Program-made: the position numbers and the translations under genes
The notes under the pieces: generated by a model
Database searches by the model: none
Seen by the model: the letters and a program-made list of their open reading frames with translations, nothing else
Told to the model about the DNA's origin: nothing
Source of the DNA: Alnus glutinosa
Taxonomy: Eukaryota > Streptophyta > Magnoliopsida > Fagales > Betulaceae
Assembly: GCF_958979055.1 (NCBI RefSeq)
Contig: NC_084887.1
Span: forward strand, 38,071,120-38,135,119
Direction of reading: 5' to 3'
DNA: 64,000 nt
Part shown: positions 24,043 through 34,539 of the stretch, one piece after another
How the letters are laid out: the number at the start of each line of letters is the position of its first letter
Position numbering within the stretch: position 1 is the stretch's first letter

Positions 24043-24223
24043 AATAATGATTCAATGCCACCTAAATATACAACTTTTTACCACCTTACTTATGTGGCAA
24101 GGTGGTCCCCACTACTTTTTGAGTTTTTTTATTTTTTAAAAATAAATTAAAGTGGGGGACCACCTTGCCACATAGACAAGGTGGTAGAAAGTTGTATATT
24201 TAGGTGGTAGTGAATCATTACTC
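24043..24223. mobile_element. Foldback MITE inserted at the edge of the Mutator-type element
   Basis: The 181-bp element is almost wholly an inverted repeat: AATAATGATTCAATGCCACC at the left pairs with the complement of GGTGGTAGTGAATCATTACTC at the right, and CAAGGTGGTCCCC pairs across the centre. A perfect 10-bp duplication TAATCCAAAT flanks it (24033-24042, 24224-24233). Long TIRs with a 9-10 bp duplication suggest a Mutator-derived MITE. Confidence 0.85.
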
Positions 24224-24238
24224 TAATCCAAATGTTTT

Positions 24239-26498
24239 CATGATATGAAGACGCGGTCAAGACAGCTGTGCCTCACAAGCTGCACGAGCTGCACAATTTC
24301 TTGATCAGTTGGTTTTGGTCCAACAACAAGTCTACACGTTATCAATAATTGTGTCATCGGTCGGTCAGGACCATAAACATGCATATATTACAAGTCCTCA
24401 CTTTGACAAAGATTAATTAAGTTAACAATTGACAATTATAATTGTTCTTGTTAGAACACTACTACCAGCTTTTTTAGCTCTCATTTTCTTTTTCATATGG
24501 AGAAAAAATTTTAAAAAATCACTTGAATCAGATTTTTTTATTTTTCTCTAAACTATGAAAATATCAAGACAACCAAAAGTTGTACCCTACATCTAAAGAA
24601 ATAAAAGTAGTTCACAATGGTAGATTTGAAAAAATATGGATGAAGTTGGACGGGAAATAGACATGAGAAGAAATAATAACATTTCTCAATTATAAGTGGT
24701 TGATTTGTCCATGATACACTCATAATTATTTTACCATTATAAAATGATATATATGGTAGTTGGCACTACTTCCATTTCCATCAATAATATTGCACGTGAC
24801 CGCGGGGAAAGGGAGCACTAGCTTCAAACATCAATAATATTTTGCTGGGAACAAAGATTGAGGTGGGGATCCTTTTATCTCCTTCCCCTTATCTATTTAA
24901 TTTCATGGCTTTAGATTTTTTCTCTAAGCTCGTCACTTTTGCTACTCAATCTAATTTCTTTTATCATGATCTTCAATGTGCTAGTATGAAGCTCACTCAT
25001 TTGTGCTTTGAAAATGATGAACCCGGCCTATGGAGTTTTCTTTATGCTAAACCTGTTTCTATAGAAATAGTAAAATCTGTTTTGCATTAGTTTAAGCATC
25101 TATATTTCTCGTTGTTTATTATACCAATTAATTATCCTGTGAATTAAGAGTAAGATCTTTCATTGCAAAATCTGATCCAATTTATCGTAATGGGTTACTT
25201 CAACTCCAATTAATATCAAATCTTAGTTTTTAAAACGTATATTGCAAAGAAGCATGCAAAATGTATATTCCATATCTTAGCTTTGTGTCTATGAAAAGGA
25301 CTGAAAGGTAAGAAAGGAGTAAGAGGAGTTTATGGAAACTTCACTTAATTCTTCTCAATTTTTATTATTTTTGCAATATCTTCCTCAATGTTCAAAAACT
25401 AATGTAATATATTGAACTTTCAATTTTTTGCAATGTCATTACTGTATCACAACCAACTTGGCCACGAGTCATAGAAACAACTCATGGGTCAAGTTTGGTT
25501 TTTTTTTTTTTTTTTCTAAAAAAATTTAAATTTAATTTATAATTAAGGGTAAATTTGGATTTTAATAAATTCTAAGGGTATAAAGGTCTTTCTACCCTTT
25601 TTGCGGGTCTGACTTAACCCCAAAACCTAACGGAAGAGGTGGCATGTATTGCAAAAAATTGAAAGTTCAATACACTAAATTCAAAGTTTTAGAACTTTGA
25701 AAAGATATTGCAAAAGCGATGAAAATTCAAGAAATTAAGTGAGGTTTCCCCTTGAGTTTTAACTTCTCCAAAGAGATTTGTTCTTGGAGAATTGTCATGT
25801 TTTCTAAGAACTATTCATTTTTTTTATTAGTTATTTATTTCTTTTTTCCTTTTGGGATAAATAAGAGCTATATATTGATCATCATTTTGTTTCTTTTGGA
25901 TTTCTTGACTAGAACTGTACACAATCTTAAAACTATTCTTAGAATTTCATTTAAATTTCTTTGATGGGTACGTACCCATATGAACTTTTTTTTTGGCAGG
26001 ATCCTCAAGGTAGACTGGAACTTCGTTATCGGAACCAAAAACCAAATTCAAAGAGTGGTGGAACCGGCAAGTAGTTGCATTCTTATCTTGTATGCTACCT
26101 ATTGTTGCCTTAATTTGGTTCCATTTGAAACACTTGTTATACTGTCTTTTTCTCATAATTAACAAAGTCAAATTAATTTTTTCTTTCAAAAGCAAGGAAA
26201 TATATAATGACCTACACATTCTTCTCACTCACATTAAGGGCAAAACAGACTCTGTTCCATGGGCTATTATGAACTTAGAACATCTTCTTTCAGCTGTTAG
26301 TGTTACACTAATCTCTTCTTTGAATGCATGCTATGCTCACAAGCGCATGGGTAATATTTTTGTTTTCGTCAACTCTATTTGAAGAGAATTGTGCCTAAAT
26401 ATTCATTGTTTTGTTTTTACTTTATTTTTTGTCACTCCAAAATTAGAAACAGCTTTAGGAGGCAAAAACTGAGAAGAAATTACAAATCCAACATATGC
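24239..26498 (+). promoter_or_regulatory. Upstream region and 5'-UTR of DUF247 gene A
   Basis: Segments here match the upstream region of gene B in the same order: 24245-24420 with about 34560-34690, 24770-25035 with about 37260-37565, and 25830-26030 with 37575-37745. This shows that gene and promoter were duplicated together. A T-rich tract plus GGCAG (acceptor near 25999, before GATCCTCAAGG) marks the end of a 5'-UTR intron, conserved in B (near 37714) and before gene D (near 52685). The match is broken at about 25035-25745 by a TIR insertion. Confidence 0.6.
25334..25749. mobile_element. TIR element inside the gene A upstream region
   Basis: GGAAACTTCACTTAAT at the left and ATTAAGTGAGGTTTCC at the right are inverted, and the pairing continues inward (TTTTGCAATATCTT, TATTGAACTTTCAATTTTTT). 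Gene B's otherwise matching upstream sequence lacks this segment, so it is an insertion made after the duplication or lost in B. No coding. A diverged left-end relative lies near 40645. Confidence 0.6.
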
Positions 26499-27914
26499 AT
26501 GGCTGTGAACGAAGAACGAGATAGTGTTAGAATTGATATCGAGCGCTTGGAGTCTTCAATAAAAGATATGATGTCCCATGATTCACTCACTTCGCCTAAG
26601 TGTTGCATCTTCAAAACCCCTGCCATTCTCTACAGGCATAATGAAAAAGCTTTTATCCCCAATGCATTTTCTATTGGGCCTCTTCATCATGGCTGTCCAA
26701 ACTTGAAAGCCACAGAAAAAATTAAAGCCAAATATTTGCAAGGCCTTATCTCTCGATCAGGCTCTCTGGATACAATCCTAAAAACTCTCATCAGTTCTAT
26801 CATGGAGGTGGAGAAAGACGCTCGTGAGTGTTATGCTGATGCAATTGATTACAGTCCGGAAGAACTTGTGAAAATTTTGGTAATTGACGGTTGCTTTCTG
26901 ATTGAGTTGTTCCTAAAGAAAACTTATTTGTCACTTAGAGAGGAACATGACCCTATTTTCAGCAAGTCATATATGAGACAATTTCTAAGCCATGACTTAA
27001 TATTGCTAGAAAACCAATTACCTTGGATGGTACTTGAGATTTTGTTCGACTTGACAAAGGATTCTTACGACGAAAATCCCCTAATTATACTTGCCATGAA
27101 TTTCTTTGATGACACCTATTTATCATATAGAATGCCTCCCTCGAATCAGGTTATCAACATCGAAGACATCGAGCATTTTGTTGATCTGTTCAGGAAATTA
27201 TCAACTTTATCAAGCACTGATTCCCATCCGGTTCAAAGTATCAATTTCGAATGCATCAAGCATTTCGTTGATCTGTTCAGGAAGTTGTCAACTTTATCAA
27301 GTACTCTGTTTAGGAAAGTGAAAACTTCATCAAATATTCTGCTAGGGATATCAACTATTGAAGAAAGTCAGGAAACACCATGTGGATGGGAATTCGTGCC
27401 TTCTGCTACCAGCCTCGTGGAGAGTGGGGTCAAATTCAAAAGGAGTACGTCCCAAAGCATATTGGATGTAAAATTTAATGATGGCGTTCTTGAAATTCCT
27501 CCATTTCAAATTCACGAAGTAACAGAAACAGTGTTTCGAAATCTCATGAGCTATGAACAATGTCACAGCTACCGTTATGATAGGATCACTTCCTATGCCA
27601 TACTTCTAGCCAGCCTCATTAATACTGCCAAGGACGTGGATATTCTGTGTGATAATAAGATAATTGATAACTGGTTAAATCCTGACGATGCGGCCCAGCT
27701 CTTCAACAAGCTTTACCTTGACGCTTATGTGTACTACCGCTACACAGACCTTAGCAGGCAAGTGAATAGTTTTTGCCAACGTAGATGGCCTAGATGGCGC
27801 AGAGCGCTTGTGCGAAATTATTTCAACACTCCATGGGCTATTCTTTCCACATTGGCCGCTGTTATCCTTTTGATCCTCACCTTGGTACAAACTGTATACG
27901 CCGTGAAAAAATAG
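26499..27914 (+). CDS. DUF247 (UPF0481) membrane protein, gene A
   Basis: 471-residue, single-exon DUF247 protein. The start MAVNEERD at 26499 is preferred over an in-frame ATG at 26379 because gene B and gene D begin with the same MAVN. Conserved blocks: CCIFKTP, YRHNEKAFIPNAFSIGPLHHG, KILVIDGCFLIELF, HDLILLENQLPWMVLEILF, PSATSLVESGVKF, LEIPPFQIHE, TETVFRNLMSYEQC, LFNKLY, RRALVRNYFNTPW and a C-terminal hydrophobic helix (about 443-466), which predicts membrane anchoring with a large soluble part. It is some 45 residues longer than gene B because a 29-residue unit (INIEDIEHFVDLFRKLSTLS) is repeated in tandem at 27153-27305. Function unknown in dicots. An intron lies in the 5'-UTR. Gene B is its closest relative in the window. 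Confidence 0.93.
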   Translation: MAVNEERDSVRIDIERLESSIKDMMSHDSLTSPKCCIFKTPAILYRHNEKAFIPNAFSIGPLHHGCPNLKATEKIKAKYLQGLISRSGSLDTILKTLISSIMEVEKDARECYADAIDYSPEELVKILVIDGCFLIELFLKKTYLSLREEHDPIFSKSYMRQFLSHDLILLENQLPWMVLEILFDLTKDSYDENPLIILAMNFFDDTYLSYRMPPSNQVINIEDIEHFVDLFRKLSTLSSTDSHPVQSINFECIKHFVDLFRKLSTLSSTLFRKVKTSSNILLGISTIEESQETPCGWEFVPSATSLVESGVKFKRSTSQSILDVKFNDGVLEIPPFQIHEVTETVFRNLMSYEQCHSYRYDRITSYAILLASLINTAKDVDILCDNKIIDNWLNPDDAAQLFNKLYLDAYVYYRYTDLSRQVNSFCQRRWPRWRRALVRNYFNTPWAILSTLAAVILLILTLVQTVYAVKK

Positions 27915-28680
27915 TATTACTTACTATCCTTATAAAAAAAACTTGTTAATTCTATGATTGGTCTCTCTATAATGTCCTTTCCAATGTCAATTATGAAAAG
28001 AAATTAAGGGCCATTGTTTGCTTTGGTGTATGTGTAAGAAGAGTAATTTTAGAGTCTTTCTTGTGTAAACCAAATTAACGTGAATAAATATTGCAAATGC
28101 AAATGTTTTACAGTAATTAAGGAAATACGAGCACCCTTCCCAATATTGCTTTAGCCTTTTAGTTCGGATGCATTTCTTTCTTTTTACTACATTTAGGTGG
28201 ATTCACTTCTCACTTGCACTTCCTTTTCTTTCAGTTTTAAGAATTCTATTTTTCAAAACATCTGGTGCTTTTTTCATTGATTCTTAATTACGATAATGCT
28301 ATCGTTCGGGTTTCAATAGGTATTTCACACACTAAAGGTAGAAGAACTCTAGCCATTATTATTATTATTAAGCTTAACTGCTTTCATTTATGCTGAATGG
28401 AAAAAGAAAAATACAAGGATTTATTCTTCAAGTCCTCACAATTAATATTGAAGAAGCTACATATTAATTAGGAGAAACTTCATATTAAATCATCAAATAT
28501 CTCAAAAGCTTAAACTGGTTGGAAGAGGTAAATTTAATCACATAATCAATTTTTTAACACTCTCTTTCACGTGTGGGCTTAGAGTACTACATTTTAATAG
28601 GTGAGATCCAACACGTTGAATATCTAACTGAAATAGAATATATTAATTTCGAACCCTCTCTCTACCTCCCATTTCACTTA
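27915..28680. other. 3' flank of gene A
   Basis: The first 180 bases carry the 3'-UTR words shared by the cluster (AATGTCAATTATGAAAAG, TTGTTTGCTTTGG, TGTAAACCAAAT). The rest is AT-rich without recognisable features. Confidence 0.55.
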
Positions 28681-29588
28681 TGTTCTGTTTGTTTCGACGT
28701 AAAATTGTATCTAGAAAATGATTTCAGCATTTTTCGGTGTTTGGTGGGGGCGAAAATAATAGTCAACTAGAAAATGATTTCCGTTTGACAAAAAATGCTT
28801 AGTTAATTTCGAAAAATGATTAACGCTTTTTAAAAGCATAAATCATTTTTTCCACACGACAGGCGTAATCAACCATCTTTTAAATGACGCAATTGACTTT
28901 CACGCTCCAGTCGATCATCACCAGAATCCGACAACTATCGTCGGATTCAGACAAGCTAGATTCTAACATCGGTTGGTGCCGGAGTCTAGAAATTTCTACA
29001 GGAATCTGACGACGTCCGACTACTGTCGTCAAATTTTGGCAAACCTAATTCCGGCCAATACAGCCAGAGTCCGGCAGAATCTGGCTAAACAGGTTAGATT
29101 CCAGACAGTACAGCCGGAGTCCGGTTGTATTAGGCCAAATTTGGGCAAGAATCATGCCAATCTGGCCAAATTCCGGTTTGTACAACTGAAATCTAGCCAT
29201 ATTAGGCCAAATTTTGACGACGGCGACCGGGCATTTCTGAATTTCGGCCACTTTCACCAGAATTCGACGAACCCTGATTCTGACGAAACTATCCGGATTC
29301 TTGTCTTTATCCTGGACTCCAAAAATAGTAACCGGAATCCTACTGGTCAGTGACAAAATCTCGTCACCGATGATTTTTATATTATTTTACATAAATATTT
29401 ATATGTTATGAATAAAAATTGATTCTTTATAAGTTAATAGGATTGAATGAAAATATAAAAAATATTTGTGATTTTTCGTATGCGCCAAACTCCAGAAAAT
29501 GCTTTTGGCAAAAAATATTTTCTTGAAAAATGACTTCCCTAAAATCATTTTATAACGGAAACCATTTTACGCCGAAACAAATAGAACA
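28681..29588. mobile_element. 908-bp TIR element with CCGG-rich degenerate internal repeats
   Basis: TGTTCTGTTTGTTTCG at the left and CGAAACAAATAGAACA at the right are inverted ends, with similarity continuing for 80 or more bases (CGTAAAAT, AAAATGATTT). TTA flanks both sides, a 3-bp duplication as made by PIF/Harbinger elements. The core (28900-29350) consists of diverged direct repeats built on GGCCAAATTCCGG and GGAGTCCGG words and happens to give long open frames on both strands, which I take as repeat composition, not coding. Confidence 0.65.
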
Positions 29589-29760
29589 TTAGTTCCGCAT
29601 CTATATTTCCAACATATTCTATTTTAATATTGAATGCGTTTTCAAATGTAGAACGTGAATATCACTCCTAGGCCACTCGAAAACAAATCCTAATTGCTTC
29701 AATCACAATATGCAAAGATTCGGATGGAAAGTCCGCTTTGGGCTATATATATATATATGC
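29589..29760 (+). repeat. Orphan copy of DUF247 upstream sequence
   Basis: AATATTGAATGCGTTTTCAA, AACAAATCC and GATTCGGATGGAAAG here match, in order, 36910-37060 upstream of gene B. No gene follows this copy, so it is a leftover of a tandem duplication. Confidence 0.6.
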
Positions 29761-30217
29761 ACGCGTGCGCATGCAAATAATGAGAATTTATATACTTTGA
29801 AGACTTTTTCATATTTTTTTAAATATTCAATTCAAATAAATGTTGGAGAAAAAATTATGCACATTGGACTAATTTCATGAATATAAAAATGGGGCTTTTA
29901 AAAACAGTAAATAAATGGGACTTTTTTCAAAATTTATAGATGTTTTTCTAAATGTGAATAATGAGACTTTCAATTTGTAATTACTTTTACCATGATTGAG
30001 AGCCTTAGAGCAATCCTAGCGAATTAGCTACTTTTTCCATTTGGCTAGAATATCTTTACTTTTGCTTAAAACTCACATTCGGCTTATGTAAAGCAGAGCT
30101 AAAATAGCGTTGGTTAAGATTTGTATACAGATGAACAGTGCAACACCGTGTGGCGTTGCACCGTACACAAATCTACTTTTATTTTATTGTTTTTTCTTTC
30201 ACTTTCTTTCAGTTGTC

Positions 30218-30220
<3 letters not shown>

Positions 30221-30255
<35 letters not shown>
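30221..30255. repeat. (CT)n microsatellite
   Basis: About 17 uninterrupted CT dinucleotides in a pyrimidine-rich tract. Confidence 0.95.
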
Positions 30256-30259
<4 letters not shown>

Positions 30260-30558
30260 CTTCTTCTTTGTTTTTCCTTTTCATTTCCCCTGATGGTTTT
30301 GGGGTTGAGGTTGCGGTTTTGATTTTCTCGACCCAGTACCAGTAGAGCAACTTGTGGCGAATCTCGATGTTGTTCGGTGGTTCTGGTTCGGTGGTCATGG
30401 GCTGTCCCAATGGTCGCGGGTTGTTCCGGTGGTTTTGGTCCTTTCCTCCACCTTTTTCATTTCCATTTTCTTCTCTCCCACTTCCTTCTCTCGTCTTTGC
30501 GTCTCTCGCCTTTTTCTTTCACCTTTTTTTCTTGCCAACTTCAGGTTGATTTTCCTGA

Positions 30559-31062
30559 TGTTACGGTCTTGTGTTTGGAAATGTGTTTGGGAACGTGTTT
30601 GGGGTCAATGAATGGGTAAGGCGGCTGGATCAATCTTCCTAAGTTTACCTATGGTGAAAATAGATTAGGGTTTTCGAGGAACCCCAACCTCCCAATCAAC
30701 AATTAAGTTGAAAAATATAATCTTGGCATACCTTTTATTCATGAGCACAATTCTTATTTATAGAGTACATAGCATATTTCCCCATACTTGGACAACACGT
30801 CCATATTATTAGCCAAAATCATTTTATTAATTATTGCCTTATTTAGCCAAGGGAAATCACCCCTTAATTGGAAGATTACTTCCTTATTCCTCACGTTCTT
30901 CTTCCTTGCCAAATTCAGCCACTTGCCTTGGAGAAGACTTCTTGAATCTTCCTAGCTCCAGCTGGCACCCGATCAGCCCTTGCATGCTCTTAGCTTGGCC
31001 TTCCTTCAACACGTCCAGACCATGTGCCACTTCCTTAGTTGGTCCTTCATGCAACCATAACA
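30559..31062 (-). mobile_element. Solo LTR, 504 bp, copia-like
   Basis: Starts TGTTACGG and ends CCATAACA (inverted 5-base ends), flanked by a perfect 5-bp duplication CCTGA (30554-30558, 31063-31067). On the minus strand a CTATAAATAAG box (near 30763) is followed by a leader-like stretch. No coding, one LTR only. Size and ends fit a copia solo LTR. Confidence 0.8.
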
Positions 31063-31156
31063 CCTGAGCATTACCCTATGGAGGCACCACAGGTAAATAA
31101 TCAACCCCATTTTTTTTTCCTTATCTCCCCCACCCCCCACCCCCCCCTTCGGTCTG

Positions 31157-31260
31157 GTGGATGTTTGGATGGAGGGAGATGCTCAAGTTATTGTCTCAAC
31201 ACTTCAATTGAATGGGGACTGTCCAGATAAATATAGGAGCTTCATTAATTATGATTTTGA
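31157..31260 (+). other. Short RNase H-like fragment, uncertain
   Basis: MEGDAQVIVSTLQLNGD resembles the acidic EGDSQVV block of LINE-type RNase H domains (compare 15850-15890). Only some 25 residues are convincing and no other domain is near. It may be a LINE remnant. Confidence 0.25.
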
Positions 31261-31480
31261 TTCACCGGTTGGACCGGTTGATTATGGTGTCTATATGATA
31301 ATTTTGCATTTTCTGTGTTTGACGTTCTCGGGTTTTGAGGCTTGATCGATCAGCTGGTGAAGGTCGATTGGGTTGAAAGTGGTTGAGAACTTGAAAGTGC
31401 AAGTCATTTGTTTGATGAAATGCTTGTGAGAGATTATTTCGGGTTTGTAGAGAGGAGTTGATATGAGGTTTTAACAAAAA

Positions 31481-31511
<31 letters not shown>

Positions 31512-32179
31512 TATTAACAATGATTATTTTAATAAAATAGATAGAAATTTAGATAATCGGTTGGAGGATAATTTTAAAAGTGGTTAGCTAAACTAACAAA
31601 AAGTGGCTTTTAGTTATCTAGAATAGTTTTTAACTTTTTCACGTGGGCACGAGCGGCAAAACTCCATTCTCTACTTCACAGTATATACTGCACGCAACGG
31701 TGGTGTCTAAGATTTAATTTGATGTCCTGAATAACGAGCACACTCGGTTATCCGATGGTCATTATTCCAAGTTTCACAAAAATTTGGTGAATCAAAGTTA
31801 CACACTATCACCTCAAACAAATTTGCCTCTTTTTTTTTTTTTTTTTTTTTAATATATTCCAAATATCCACGCATTTTTGGTTTAAAATTAGGTTACTTTT
31901 TTCCAACTCGGGTCACCCAATCGGGTTGGATTGGGTTGAACAAAATGTGAATTAGCCTATTGGCATCCAAACATGGATTCAAAAAGATATTGAAAGGTAT
32001 GTTTGATATATATATATATTTTTAAAGTGAATTTCAAAACATTTTAATTTTTATATCACATCTCATTTTTAACATTTTTTTTTTTTTTTTCAGTTAACTG
32101 GATTCTCTCCATTTCATTGGATCCTTCTCCGCAAAGTCTATAATTTTTTTTTTTTTTTTTTTTGAGAGTATTGTATTTG

Positions 32180-32719
32180 AAGCCAGCCTTGTTGTATTGT
32201 GATAACACAGCTGCCTTACATATATATAGCAGCCAATCCTATTTTCTATGAAAGAACCAGACATAAAGAGATGAATTGTTATTTTATATATTTTTGACAA
32301 AATATAAGATGGCTCAATTGAAACCAAACATATTGCTTCAACAAATCAACTGGCGGATGTGTTTATAAGCCATTGGGAAAGAAAAAAAAATAAAAAAATT
32401 CTCAATTGTGATACGCAAGTTGGGAGTTCTTGACATTCAGTACTCTCCAACTTGAGGAGGAGTGTTGAGAAGGGCTTGATATCCGAACATAATATCCGGA
32501 CAGAATATTGCTTAATACTTGGACAGAATATTTGGGTACTCAATTGACAGAATAATATATATATTAGTTATTTAGTTTCCTTTTGTACTTATGCCACCTA
32601 GAGTAGACTAACGTGATTGTAGGAATTTTCTTGTGTAAAGCTATGTATCATAAATCAATGAAATTCAATTCAGGCAAACAATCTTTCCTTCTTTTACTTT
32701 TCTTCACAGTTTTCGAACA
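32180..32719 (+). mobile_element. Ty1/copia remnant: 3' end of pol plus one LTR
   Basis: The left part shows the copia RNase H end (CDNTAALHI, ERTRHKEMNCYFI, IETKHIASTNQLADVF), then a purine tract TTGAGGAGGAG directly before an LTR starting TGTTGAGAAGGGC (32463) and ending TTTCGAACA (32719), 257 bp. The remainder of the element, including its other LTR, is not in the window. The piece is broken and looks old. Confidence 0.75.
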
Positions 32720-32769
32720 AAAATAATTAATAACAACAACAATAATAATAATAATAAACAAATAGTTAA

Positions 32770-32938
32770 GAGTAATGCTATATCACATTTGTGTCCACCT
32801 TTTGTCATTTTATAATTGATGTGACTATTAAAATTATCATTGTATCAAAATTCAATAGTGATTTATCATAAATTCAATGGTAATTTTAAGAGCCACATCA
32901 ATTTTGATGGGACACAAGAGTGATATATAACATTACTC
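32770..32938. mobile_element. MITE, GAGTAATG type, 169 bp
   Basis: GAGTAATGCTATATCAC at the left pairs with the complement of GTGATATATAACATTACTC at the right, and TTGATGTGACTATTAAAATT pairs with AATTTTAAGAGCCACATCAA. Flanks are AATAGTTAA and AATAGTTAG, a 9-bp duplication with one mismatch, fitting a Mutator-derived MITE. Confidence 0.8.
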
Positions 32939-33010
32939 AATAGTTAGAATGTAATATTTTTTGAAACTAGGAAGTGATCTCTTACCTACGGGTGAGAACT
33001 AATAAGAAAA

Positions 33011-33145
33011 GAGAAATGATTCATGCACTACCACTAACACAATTCCAACACAATTGGCTTTAATGTAAAACATTTTATTTTTATTTTTTAGATCGAAGGC
33101 AATTGTGTTTGAGTTGTGTTAATGGTAGTGCAGGATTCATTTCTC
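33011..33145. mobile_element. MITE, GAGAAATGATTC type, 135 bp
   Basis: GAGAAATGATTCATGCACTA pairs with TAGTGCAGGATTCATTTCTC, continuing through CCACTAACACAA. A perfect 9-bp duplication ATAAGAAAA lies at 33002-33010 and 33146-33154. Mutator-derived MITE, a sister of the elements at 24043 and 32770. Confidence 0.85.
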
Positions 33146-33154
33146 ATAAGAAAA

Positions 33155-34530
33155 TGGTGATCAGTTCATTCATGCATGTTATTAGGAGTAATGTCATTTT
33201 CGTTGTATGGCATTTATTATTATTATTGTTTTTAAGCTAAGGTTGGTAATTGTAGTATGCGGAGAGAATCTTTGCACCAACAATGCTATAAAAAGAATTA
33301 GAGTATTTTTTATATTTTTTTTAAAATATATTATATGTTTTTTAAAATTTCAATAATTAATTAAATTTAAAATAATTATTATTAAATTTTAATCAAATAA
33401 TAATTTTAAAAATTACACCACATTTTAAACAATAGACCGATTACTCTTAATCCAACTTATATTAATGCATAATCAGTTGGGCACGTCAATCAACCAACTC
33501 CAAAAGAGTTAAATAGCTTCACGCCTTCACCCATGGCTGATTCTGCTCTTAATTAAGTCATGTCCATATAACTGTCTTCATGATTCTCAATATGAGGCCA
33601 TACACATTATGAGAGTTGTGGGGTACTGTAGATAATATATATATATATATATATAGAAAATCTTCAATGAAAGGCATACAGTGACTTTGAGGGAAGTAAT
33701 TCCATCCGTTTAGCATTCGTCCATTATTGCTAACGTGGCACCAAGCCACGTCAGCCCTCATTTAAAAAAAAAAATGAATTTGAAAACCAGAGTTGAAATC
33801 CAAAAAACCTAGCCATTTTCTTCCCCAAACATTTTGCCCCCAAATCTTTCCCTCCCTCAACTCCACCGTAAAATCAACCACGCGAGCCCGCCATCGTCGA
33901 CCACCCACAAGCCCGCCTCCGGTACATCCAGTTCCATCTCCAGATCTCCAGCCAAAAGTCACTGTGGTTTCTCCATCTTGGTTTCAGCTCGACGAATCCG
34001 ACGACCTAACCACCATACTGTCATGAGCAGCCTCAGCCGACCAGAGAAGCCATTGAAAGTTTGTGTGTGTGTGTGTCTGAGATTGATTTTCTATTTTGGT
34101 GTGTTAGTCTTTTGAAATGTGAATATTTGAGGTTTAGTTAAATCCTCTCTTCCTCACACTTTCTACCAGTCGTCTCAACCATTTTGTTTTAATTTTGCTT
34201 TATGAGATGGAGATTATGTGAATCTACTGAATTGGTTAAGCTAATCTATTATCTTTGGGTTTGATGGGTATTGTTTTTGTGAATGTGATTGGTTGAATAT
34301 CTGATTGTTTGAATGCGATTGTCTTATATTGATGCAACTGGGTGTTTCTATTATGGGCATGAACTGGAAAAAGAATTAGAATACAGAAAGCCCATGTATA
34401 CTATGTTCGTGGTGCAGTATGCTCAAGGGGTTTTAGGTTTCCTCTTCCTCTATTTTTTTCTATATAAATATATTTAAAAACAAAAGCAACGCAGGGAGCC
34501 ATGCACGACCGAGGTTCCAAAGTTCCAGAG
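33155..34530. other. No gene recognised
   Basis: AT-rich spacer with a C-rich stretch at 33830-34030 and a short GT repeat near 34062-34076. Open frames in the C-rich part look like composition effects. A 5'-UTR of an unidentified transcript is possible but unsupported. Confidence 0.3.
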
Positions 34531-34539
34531 AATATACAA

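Noticed and set aside
26379-26498. Upstream in-frame ATG giving gene A 40 extra residues with a hydrophobic stretch
   Set aside because: Genes B and D start at the conserved MAVN and gene B has no such extension; the segment aligns with 5'-UTR.
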